A program made the position numbers and the translations under genes. From the NCBI RefSeq assembly GCF_900963305.1, contig NC_042533.1, forward strand, positions 1,207,423 to 1,271,422: a DNA stretch of 64,000 bases. The letters are read 5' to 3'. The first letter of the stretch is position 1, and each line of letters opens with the position of its first letter. Of this stretch, positions 38,201 to 48,352 are shown one piece after another. This stretch comes from Echeneis naucrates. Lineage: Eukaryota; Chordata; Actinopteri; Carangiformes; Echeneidae. The notes under the pieces are model-generated. The model saw only the letters and a program-made list of their open reading frames with translations, made no database searches and was not told the DNA's origin.

Positions 38201-40307
38201 TACAGAGCTCATGGAACAGTTTTATTATTGTGAGTCATCAAGGTGTTTTCACGCTGAGCTCAGTCTGAGCTCTGCTGCTTACCTTCGCCGTGTTAATCTG
38301 TCTTCGATGGTGACGTCTAGAGTCACGTCTCCAGTTGGTGCCAATCAGAGCGTCTCATTAGGAGACCTAGCTGTCAGCTCGTAATTTCAAAATAGCTCAA
38401 GTCCACAACAATACAATGAAAGATGTTACTATATATTTAAAGGTGTGTGTGTGTGTGTCTTCAGAGGTCCACTCTGTTGTTAGACCCCCACTACAGAAGG
38501 AAGTGCAACGTTTCCTCCGAGCCCTCCCCGGGAAAACAGCGTCTGGCCATCAGGTAACTTTTTGATGATTCCTTAATGGGCTGCACAGATCAGGAGGTTT
38601 AAACGTCTGTGTGTGCAGTCAGGAGCGGACAGCTCACCTGTTCGGCCAGCTGAGCTCTGAGCTGCTGCAGGACGGCATCAGTGTGGAGAGTTTGTACCTG
38701 CTGCTGCAGGAGCTGAGAACGGCTGCTCACCGCAACATCACCCTGCGCAGACTCTTCTGGAGGGTGAGACACACACACACTTTCCTCCATTTCATTGGGG
38801 AGTACAGCGCGTGATTTAGCCTACAAGCATAAACAAGAACAATAGTGCTCCCTCCCTCCACGTCTTGGCATCACGTCTGACCTCTGGTGGTTCGTGCTGT
38901 GAAGTGAAGTCTCATACTGAAGTGTGTTTTCTCGTTCAGTCCAGTGAGGTTTGTGTTTTCCTGGTTCAAACTCTGGAGGAGACTCTTCACGGAGATCACA
39001 ACGCCAGTGGAGTCTACACAACAGATCAGCTACTGTGAGTGTGTGTTCAGGTCCTGTTCTAGACACTGAGGGGCCTCCTCAGGGTCACTGAGCTCCTCTC
39101 TGTCTCTGACGTCATGATTCTGTCCTCAGACTGAGCACCGTGATCGTCCAGACGCTCGCCATCATGTTCAGAGAGACGGAGGTCGAAGCAGCGAGACTCA
39201 ACCTGCTGTCTGCTGAGAAGTAAACACCTCGTCTCTCTCTGTGTCTGTGTGTCTGACTCCAGCTTCTTTCCGTTTGTTCAAATTTAAAGCACATTCATTT
39301 TTTGGGGGGGGGGGGAGCTGCCAGGTGCTTCTGTATTCCAGCTGTAAACTGAGTCTTTCTTTGCAGAGGAGCTGTGGCTTCCCGGATGCTGCTGGCCTTG
39401 ATTTGTGATCCACGTCTTCAAACGCAGAGCAGAGGACCGGAGACTGACTCTGAGGTGAGATGGTCTCTGCTGTTTTTAACCTGACCTGATCAGGTGATGA
39501 TCGCTGTCTGTCTCCAACAGCTTCAGGCCTTCCTCTCTGAGTATCTGGATGCTGCCTGCTCTCTGCTCTTTGAGCTGCTGCTCTCCAGGCATGAGGTCAG
39601 TCCTGATTTCAAAAAAAAAAAAAAGCTTCTGAAAAGTCAGAAATGTCTTAAATATTTAAATGTGGCGTTTTTAAAGGCAGTTATTGTACGTGTATATCGG
39701 ACATGTGTACATGTGTGTTTCAGACCAGCAGGTGTTTCTCCGTTGACAACCTCCTGTCGGTGGGCTGGATCCTCCGAGTGCTGCAGCCTCACCCTCACCT
39801 GGTAAAGACCAGCCGACAGCGGAGATGATTCTGTGTCTGTTCCGTCTGGCTCTGACCTACACCCGTTCTGTCTGCAGCTCCCGTTCATCGACCACCAGGC
39901 CCAGGAGCTGGTCCTGGTTCTGTCCGAGCTGCAGGATTCAGATCTGAGCCCCGTCCAGGCCGTGCTGCTCTTCCAGCGCTGCCGTTTCCTGCTGGCCTGC
40001 CTGCAGTACAACAGTCAGCTGGCCCAACATCTCCGATCGCACTTCAGAGAGGAGTTCAGGTTGGTGCAGCAGCTCCAGAGTCTGAGGTCAGAAAAATACA
40101 GGATTGATCCCAGAGATGGACAGCGAAGTGTTTTTTAATCATCAGTATTTCTTCATAGTTATGAGCTGTGCATTCAACACGTCTCCTCCCTGCAGGTACT
40201 CTGTGAAGCCGTCAAGTGTGAAGGAGAACCTGCCGCCTCAGTACCTGATCAGCTTACCGACTCTCCGACTGGTCGAGCAGATTCTGACTCTTATAGCGAG
40301 CAGATGA
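35252..40307 (+). CDS. c12orf56: C12orf56 homologue, uncharacterised protein
   Basis: Function unknown in any species. Fourteen exons: 35252-35503, 36459-36654, 36838-36853, 37778-37982, 38074-38229, 38465-38553, 38619-38763, 38940-39034, 39130-39219, 39367-39454, 39521-39595, 39724-39801, 39878-40059 (or to 40086), 40196-40307. All phases agree; 592 or 601 residues (human about 622). The start RRNIKLDSFLKRNTERAEYE and the segment LHLYSVSPTSTLYLHLQSSW match the human protein as I recall it. No enzyme motif, signal peptide or clear membrane segment is seen; the N-terminal third has a mixed beta pattern (HRVYMHVVLSDERVYLTEY) and the C-terminal half is Leu-rich and helical. A proline/serine-rich linker lies around residues 175-220. 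Exon 3 is a 16-base microexon. The neighbour avpr1a shares human 12q14. Confidence 0.87.
37019..37105 (+). repeat. Dispersed repeat B fragment (c12orf56 intron)
   Basis: TTGTGACATCACAAAGT, AAATCCTGGCGG, then GGTTTTGAGGCTCAGTT; about the same order as at 53028-53108. Confidence 0.6.
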
Positions 40308-40555
40308 ACTCGTGTGCTTTCCAACTGTATTTTAGATTTTCACCCAGAGTGAAAGAAGAAGTGTGCCTTTACTGAAGCCTGAGGGAGTTTGTTCAGTAAA
40401 TTCATCCACGTTTCTGTATTTGTTATTTATTAAATATTGTTTATCATCAATCTAGAAACTAGACAGATGCCAGCTGTTGCACTTCATTATAATTAATGTT
40501 GATGTTTGTATAGTCACAGGTCAGATTGTGCAGATTCCTGATGTGTCACACTCTA

Positions 40556-40561
40556 AATAAA
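40556..40561 (+). other. c12orf56: Poly(A) signal of c12orf56
   Basis: AATAAA about 250 bases after the stop codon. Confidence 0.65.
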
Positions 40562-40599
40562 CTGTTAAAGACACAATGTGAGTTAAACACATGGTTGAT

Positions 40600-40605
40600 T
40601 TTATT
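40600..40605 (-). other. Poly(A) signal of the BAAT/ACOT-like gene
   Basis: AATAAA on the minus strand, about 400 bases beyond the stop at 41004 and only 38 bases from the opposing c12orf56 signal. Confidence 0.55.
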
Positions 40606-41003
40606 TACTTTACTAGGACCAGCATTGTTGTGCTTTACACTTCTCAACACAATTGCCTTGAAATTTCCACAATCACAATAAAAAAAGCTACATAAAACTC
40701 ACAAACTTTTGAAACACAAAGAAATGGCTGAGGAATTGAAAAAACTGAGCTGATGGAATTGTCAGCTTGTAAGCGTCCATTGGATGGTTAACACCATGAC
40801 TACACCTGATTAACAAGAATATTTATGAACAGCTTGTGATCCGACAGGCGTCAACATCAGGTTTATTCTATTGACATTCAGAATTTACATTCACTTTGAT
40901 TAAGGCTGGTCTAAAAAATGATTTGAAACAGAGGCACATGTGACAATACAGATTAATGCTCATTTGGTTGGTACTACCTCAGAACACAGGCCTGTCGTGT
41001 CAT

Positions 41004-43669
41004 TTAAAGTTTCGCTCTGGGACTCGAGCTGCTGTACATGTGCAGCTGCAGAAAACTCAGAATCTTCCTCCAGGAGTCTTCCTGAGCGTCCGAATGAGGT
41101 TTAGTTTGCCCCCCCCACAGCATGACCACTGCAACGCACGTTACATTCAATAAGAAATTCACACACAACACGGCGAAACCATGAACAGTGGCGTGTCCAA
41201 CAGACCTTTCTCATTGGTGATAATATTCTTAAAGTTGGTCGCTCTGAAGTGAGGGGAGAACGGCGGCTCGATCAGATGTCCAGCGTTGGGGTACGTCAGC
41301 CTGGTCAGCAGGTGCTCCTTACCCGCGGCCCGCAGCTTCGCTGCAATCTGAGGGTCAAAGGTCAAATCACAGAATAGTTTGCATAGTTTCCTCCAGGCTG
41401 TTCAAAGCAGCTCACAGTACAGAGCCCACTGAAGCCGATCGGTTCACAGTTCATCCTCTGTTCTGTTAATCTCCAACAAGTGTTGTTTTTATTTGTTAAT
41501 GACTCACGTCCTCGGCCGACTCCACCGAGGGCCAGTTTTGATCATCCTGACCGTTGACCAGCAATATCGGACAGCTTATTTTTCCAACCTGGCAAAGAGC
41601 AGATTTAAAACGTGTCGACTAAACAAATAAAACATAAATAAAAAAAAAAGGCTTTTCTCCTGCAGGCTGAATGATCTATTTTTGATGTGTGTTTGTTGTT
41701 TCCTGTTCCCATCCTTGGATTGTTATTGTGACGCTGACTTACATCTATGTTGTTTTCCACTTTCCTCACAATCTCCAGGCCCATGTCTCTCCATATTGTG
41801 TAGTTATTCTCGTCGGTGCGGACCTTGTTGTAGTTCTCACTGTCACACGTCACAGTTTGTGTTAGTCAGACTGTGACAGGTCTTGTGTCCACCTTATTTA
41901 CAGACACCTACTTGAGTAACCCGCTGTACCCATCAGTGATGTGCTTCCCCGGCAGATACGAGTGGTTGCAACTGATACAAACACAACAACGAGGCTGCAA
42001 CACAACACAAGGAAACAATGTGAGGCGTCACTTCCAGTCAGGCTGCTAAAACCCTGGAAAGGAAAAGGTCAATCTGCAGATACTCACCTTGACTGCAGCG
42101 CTCTCAGCCGCCAAGTACATACTAATCAACGAACCCATTGAAAGCCCGAAGAGCCCGACTCGGTCCGGCATCACCTGAGGATGGAACTTGATGATGTTGA
42201 ATGCTGCCTGCGGAGACAGAAATGAAAGTTAGTGTCTGCATCTGATCTCAAATTCTATCAGGCAAGGACTGAGCTGGACGTCGGTACGGTCTAAAGGTAG
42301 ACCTCCACGTGGGCCCTCCCGACCTGGCGGGATCTAGTTGATCTATGTGACTGAAACAACGTGGATGTAATAAAAGAACAAACCTCAAAGTACAGTTGCT
42401 CATTTTTTCCAGACTTCATCTCAGAAGTCCGCAGATACTCCAGAGCCAGACACACATAACCGTGAGACGCCAGCAGGGCCGCGCGATACTCCAGCAGCCC
42501 CCCGCCGCCCCCCCAGAGATCCAACAGGCCGGCGAAGGGTCCTGGACCTGAGGGGAGGAGAATCCAGCCAGGATTAGACTGTGAGCAGAGGGGGAGGAGG
42601 CACCCTGGTCCTTCACACATTTAGTCCAACCTGGAGGAATAAACAGGGTCCCCCGAATGCCTTGCTCCTTGACCTCTACCCTCTTGACCCCTGGAGCCAT
42701 GTACCACCTCTCTGTGACAACAGAGGCCAGAGGTTCCTGGTCTCTGAAGCCCTCGTGGCCGCTGTAGACCGAGATGTTGACCAGCAACGGGGAGGTGATG
42801 TCCCTTTTACGTAACCTGGCAGTTGGAGATCAGGAGGTCAGGGTCGTCACCATGGTGACAGCTCACCTGAGGTCGCGAAGCTGCGGGCCATGTTACCTGA
42901 GGCCCGGACGGCTGCCCGGGACAGGACGCATGCTCCACAGCAAACCCATGGGCTCCTTCCCCGAGTAGGAGCCCCCGAAACTGGAATCATCGGACACTGT
43001 AAAGGCAGATTCTATTGAAGCCTATGGGAAAGTGGAGTCTGACGGCAAAACACATGCTAACCAGTTTCAGCTCTGCACACACATCCACCTCTTAAGGGGG
43101 CGGAGTCAGGCACTGCCAAGAACAGCACAACTAATTATATTTAAAATAACTCATAATAATGCAAATCAATTTCTCTATTAACCATTTTAGAGGCAATTTT
43201 GTTTTTTAAATGAGTTGCCATGTTGTGTTTATTTGTTAGAGTCAATTTTGCTTAAACTTGAGTTAAACTTGAGAAGCAGTTAAAATGTTTCACCAGTCTG
43301 ACAAAAACCGGAACACACAGCACTGCTGTTTTAAGATGAAGGTGTTGTTGGTGTTGTGGCTCGTTTTGTGTCTTTGTTGGGTATGTGTCCCACCTGACAC
43401 CGTCCCTCTGTGGTCACTGATGTAGTGTCCGTAGGCCTCCCAGTCGTCCCGGTCCTCGGAGTGGTGCAGGGACCGGACGGTCACCGGACGGCCCGGGGAC
43501 AGATTCTCCACCAGCACCTTGAACGTCTCATCCACCAGAGCCCGGATGGGAACGACGGAGAGCACCGGGGTCCGGAGGGGGGCCGTAATCTGCGGGGACA
43601 CACACAGTTACACAACAAGGTAATCACTTTGTCCGTTATTCCTGAAAACGTGCGTCTCACCGAGCTCAT
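41004..43669 (-). CDS. BAAT/ACOT-family acyl-CoA thioesterase (or amino acid N-acyltransferase), peroxisomal
   Basis: Alpha/beta-hydrolase that hydrolyses fatty or bile acyl-CoA or transfers the acyl group to glycine/taurine. Eleven exons: 43661-43669, 43394-43589, 42897-42996, 42631-42815, 42384-42547, 42088-42207, 41912-41994, 41743-41839, 41508-41588, 41206-41347, 41004-41128. Phases agree; 433 residues (human BAAT 418, ACOT4 421). The N-terminal beta domain has PIRALVDETF and ERWYMAPGVKR; then LLDLWGGGGGLLEYRAALLASHGY. Triad candidates: Ser241 in GLSMGS, Asp333/334 in NGQDDQNW, His369 in YPNAGHLIEPPFSPHFR. Mammalian BAAT uses Cys as nucleophile, so Ser favours thioesterase activity. The last exon, found only by splicing, gives VVMLWGGQTKPHS and ends in AKL, a peroxisomal targeting signal type 1. 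The first coding exon is 9 bases (Met-Ser-Ser). Paralogue identity is unresolved. Confidence 0.88.
42286..42330 (-). repeat. Dispersed repeat B fragment (BAAT/ACOT-like intron)
   Basis: Shares the inverted motif GGTCTAAAGGTAGACC and the following CTCCACGTGG with the 25083 copy; a weaker match lies at 1114-1142. Confidence 0.5.
43005..43040 (-). repeat. Dispersed repeat A fragment
   Basis: Diverged core: TTCTATTGAAGCCTATGGGAAA on the plus strand, in an intron of the BAAT/ACOT-like gene. Confidence 0.5.
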
Positions 43670-44725
43670 GCTGCGTACACGGTCCGCTTCTGATGATCCG
43701 GACTCTCTAAAAAAAAAAAAAAAGACATGTATGAAAGCGTGACCCACTATGACGTCAGCTCTCTTTCACCTCACAACACACCGGCCGGTTGTTTTTTTCT
43801 GTCCGCGGGGGCGAGCAGTGCTCGTGCCCGACACCCCGAGCAGCCAGATTTGTTCTGGACATTTTATGTGGTTGTTCTCTTGAAACTGCCGATTGACTTC
43901 CAGAAGCAGGAAACTCTGATTCCTCATTCTTTAAAGCTTTAAACACAGCAGACCAAGGAGGTCGGTTTTCAGTTAATTTTGTCAGTTTGTAGTTTGTTTG
44001 CTTCTTTTGCTATTCCAATTTAAGCCAACTTCACAAAAACACACAAACACTTTCCAGCGAACGAAAGAATGAATATTAAACACACAATAACGCACCTTGT
44101 TTTCAGTTGGAAGTACAGAAGTATAAAAGTTGTGCTGTGTCTTCGGTTCGGGTCTCGGTTGGGATGACCTACCTGACGGACCTGACCGGTTCAGGCTGGA
44201 TAGGAGGAGCTTTTCCGAAGGTGTGTCTGTGACGCAGCGTGTGGGCGTGTCCTAAGTGACCTCAGGTTAACCAGTTTAGTATGAAGGGGCTGTAATCTCC
44301 AAGTGCCAAGAACTCTGGTGGACTTTGGACCCCCCACCCCCCCAGTAAAGGTCAACGACAGTAAATGAAGTGAGCTCAGAACAGAACAGAATGGAAACCA
44401 GTAAATTCTGAGCTATTAAAATGATTTCAGCCTCGAAATAAAAAGCAAACATTAGATTCTGTTAAAGTTTATATTGTCTGAGCGCGTTATAGTAAGAAGA
44501 TTAAATATCTGCTGTGGACGTTGGAACTGGGACCAAAGTCCTCAGACACCTGATGTCTTTTTCTGCAGCACTAACTTTAAGGTTCTTAATTCCAAATTCA
44601 TCTCTTTCCTTCCTCCAAAATAATCAAACGTTTGTCACACTGCGTCGCTGTAGCGGACATAATTATAATGAAATATATTTCATTTGATACACACTGAATC
44701 AAACGTTAAGTTTTATACATGCAAA

Positions 44726-44765
44726 CGTTTTCCTGATGAGTTTACAGTCTCAGTCTCCAGTTTGA
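44726..44765 (-). repeat. Dispersed repeat A fragment
   Basis: Shares only the ACTCATCAGGAAAACGTTT part (minus strand) with the copy at 60805-60950. Confidence 0.45.
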
Positions 44766-46635
44766 GGTCACATCCTGCTCCACCATCTCCTTGATTAAAT
44801 TAAATGAAAATTAAAAACCCAGCAGGTTGAGGGTTCCTCGCGATGTTTCCTTCTGTCAACCTTGACAGTCAATTACAGCGTGAATGTTTCCGTCATCCGT
44901 CGTTGCTTCCTTTAAAGGATTCATCCATCAGTCAGATGGAAGTCGGCGCTGATCTGCACCTTAAAAACTTGAACCTCGCTGATGGAAATCTAAATGCAGC
45001 CGCTCGGAATTCCTTTTAGCTCCCACGCAGGATGCAGCCAACTCAGATCTGTTTGGTCTGATCAGATTATGTGGGCATCTTTCCACCCGCCTGAAGTTAC
45101 TGTCAGAAAGGGTCCAGACCTTGATTGCAATTTACGGTTTCATCTGTTCTTGATTTCTTAACTGAGTCATTAGTTACTGAAGTTTGGCGTGTTGTGAAAA
45201 ACTGAACATCGGTCCATCAGCAATTTCCCCTTGAATATATTTTTTATGCATCTGAATTAGATCAGCATGGACAGACGGTATTAATGATATAGTGAAAGGT
45301 GACTTTGATTTCCATCTCTGCAATTTAAAAGTTGTGAAATGCACAAAGAACCACTTTTATCAGTCAGCAGGTTTATTCTGTTATCATCTCTGTACCGAGG
45401 TTACACTGTTTTTATGTCGTGTGTTCAGAGCCAAGAAGGACACTTTAATGGAAACACTTTTCTGTGTGGAAAAGAACAGATCGAAAAAGCTGCTGGGAGC
45501 CTCTTTCATCCAGACAGAAGGACAGAAAGAAACCTGCAGACGCTGAAGTCAGATCTGTGAGGCTGATGCACTGAGAGTAAACTATTACCACCGATAGAAT
45601 AATTAATGTGACATTAACATCCGAGTTTAAGCTTCTCTGCTTCACTGCAGAAAATATTTAATCTTCAAAATAGAAAAATAACGACAGGAAGTTCAGTTAA
45701 TAACGGAACCCGGCTGTTCCTGTTCCACTTTGGTTCTCAATGAGAGGAAGAAGAAGAAATGGAGGGTTTGGACAGATGGACAGACGGAGTGAATGATGTG
45801 TAGATGGAGATAGAGGCCGTTTAAATGCTCGCCACAGGATGCGACTCCACCCAAAGTCATTCAGGATGAAAGCCGCCTGGTTTTAAAATCGCTTGACTCA
45901 CATTAGTAACATCCATCTCCACTTCCTGTCTTTCACAATGCACTTCCTTTCTCCCCGATTTCCTGCTTTCATCTCCCCGATAAAGGGGCTCCCTGCAGAC
46001 GTCGTTACGTTTGACATTTCAGAATTTAAGTCATGTTTTTTGGGTCCTGAACGACTTCTAAGATGGAGAACATAAAAGTGCATTCAGCCTGAATTTGGAT
46101 GATTCCCATGTTGTCTGGCAGTTTTCTGAATAAATCAGGTTGTATCACCACAGAACTTATCCAGCACAAGTCATTTTGCTTTATGGATTTTTGGACATTT
46201 TTCAGGATTCTGTCTGATAGTTTGAACAAATACATTTAAAAGTTGATATTAAAGAAGATCTGCTTACTTCTGCCAGTAAATGTTGGCCCGAACTTCAGTT
46301 TGCAGCAGAATAGTCATTCACAGGTAGTATTGGTCCAGACTATTTCTGTGGTGAGGGGGCGATCCAGGTCAATGGAACTGGCTGAACTTTCAAACTAATC
46401 AAATTTACTGAAAGAGAAAATCACAGCAGCTTTTTTTTTTCGGCCTTCTTGGGTTCAACCTGAAGTTCAATTCAGCCTCCAGGGTTTAATTTTCCCCGTG
46501 AAGAACTCAATCAAAACCCAAACGATAAAAGACACGTCGATGATCACAGCGGCAGTTACAACGGCGAGGGTCCTGTCCTCGCTTCCTCGCTGCACATTCA
46601 ACTCTGGATGACTCTTATTTCTGTTTTTAATCCAG

Positions 46636-46758
46636 ATCAGCCGAAGTCAGACAGTCAGCCTCCCCAGATGAGGAAGAATAATGGCCGACCTGCAGAGCAT
46701 CCTCCGCCTGCTGCCTCCATCCTGCAGCAACACGGAAAACTACTTCCTCCTTTTTCAG
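46636..46758 (+). other. Weak exon-like block
   Basis: A 123-base segment between an AATCCAG acceptor and a TTTTTCAG/GTCAGT donor. One frame is open throughout and reads Pro/Gln-rich (KSDSQPPQMRKNNGRPAEHP). No partner exon was found nearby. It could be a lone exon of an unrecognised transcript or chance. Confidence 0.2.
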
Positions 46759-48352
46759 GTCAGTAAAAATCAGGGAAAGGTGTGTTTGTTGAGGTGAAAG
46801 GTCATTTGAAAGAGTCAGTGGAGAGCAGCTGAAACAGGAATTTAATATTTTAGGGCTTTACAAATCTAAACATGATATATTGAACCCAACATTTAGACTC
46901 ACTTTGAATGGAAACACAAATATTTTATTTTCTACCTTTTCCTGCATCCGTACTCAAACTGCTAACCCCAAACAGTGAGTGGATTAAATCTGATGCTTAG
47001 TTTAAGAGAGGATCATTGATAAGGTTGAACTGGAGGAAAAGAAGGGAGGCTTGGATGGTTGTTAATTACTGAAATGGTTCATGTGGAGTTGACGTTTATC
47101 CTAATTATGCTTCATGGCACTACTACGCCTTTGCATGCTCATTTTAAATGCTTCTTTGTGGGCTTCGCTTTAAAGGGACTAAATAACTTGTTAATTCTGT
47201 CAGTGGATCATTTTTTTTTTTTTTTAAGCCTGTTTTCATTTACTGGAGACACAATTCATTCAGATATTATTAAAACACCCATAAAATTATAATTTTTTTC
47301 TTTTTTGGGGAATATTCAGTTGCAACCAGAATCTGAAAAGTTTAAAAGGTAAAAGGTGAAGCGAAGATATTTTTACGACTAACGTGAAGAGTTTCATTGA
47401 AGATTACAGGAAGAACATTTTACGTGACATAAATATACACATGTATCATCCAACAATATACACACGACAGAATTCATCACAATAGTTAAACATCTTTACA
47501 ACAACACATGCAGGAAGCTGGCTGATTACAGACTTGATTGTTTTAGCTGATTTTATTTGTACCTCTAATTCAAGTTTCCCCGACCTGATAATGAAATGTC
47601 TGATGTCTGTGTGTACAGCTGGACACCATAAACCAAAAGAAGCATATTCACAAGATTATTATTGTCTATATTAAACACAATGCAGCTTTAATTGTCACTA
47701 ATGAGCATTACATGTGTCGTCATCACTCTCGTCCAACTAATCTCCATGGCAACTGGTGGTGACTTTAACAATGAACTTGACGAACACTGAATTACAAACT
47801 CCATTATTAGACATTCATCTGTTGGAGGTGATTAACCAAAAAGGGAGCGGAAATTAATCTGCAGAAGGGGTTCGTTTTAGTTTTTTAATTTAATTAAATG
47901 AATTCTGTTTTTTTTTTTTTTTTTTGCAATTTCCACAATTCCACAAAAAATAAAAACACTGACTTTACAGCCAAAATTAAAATACAACACATTAAATACA
48001 ACTCAAAGGTACAGAAGTAGCAGCAAAACATGCTGTGGCATGCTGTGACATCACAAAGTTACAGATGTGAAACACAAAGTGATGTCTCCAACTGTCCTCT
48101 TCATGTCTCCAGGAAATGAACATGTCCTCTTGGTGTGGACAGACGCTCTTATTGAGCCACATTTCATACGGTTGATGTAATGACAGCAAAGATCTTCACG
48201 CTAATTCTCCCCAAAAAGCTCCAGCCGGACAGAAAGCTCCTAAATGGACCAACAACTAAACAGTCCAGAGGAAACTGGTCCTCTCTGGTGGAGACCACTG
48301 AGAACAAAATGTCCCCCCTTCTGTGTCGTCTTCTGTGTCGTCTTTCCGGTGG

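Larger units (their letters stand above)
43670..48352. other. Intergenic, between BAAT/ACOT-like and avpr1a
   Basis: Mostly unique non-coding sequence. It should contain the upstream region of the BAAT/ACOT-like gene (to about 44250) and the 3' UTR of avpr1a (below 48353). Apart from a weak exon-like block at 46636-46758 no coding evidence is seen. Confidence 0.5.

Noticed and set aside
41160-41205. Apparent early stop making the BAAT/ACOT-like protein truncated after NIITNEK
   Set aside because: A GT donor after 41206 splices in phase to 41004-41128, which restores the conserved WGGQTKPHS tail, so the gene is intact.
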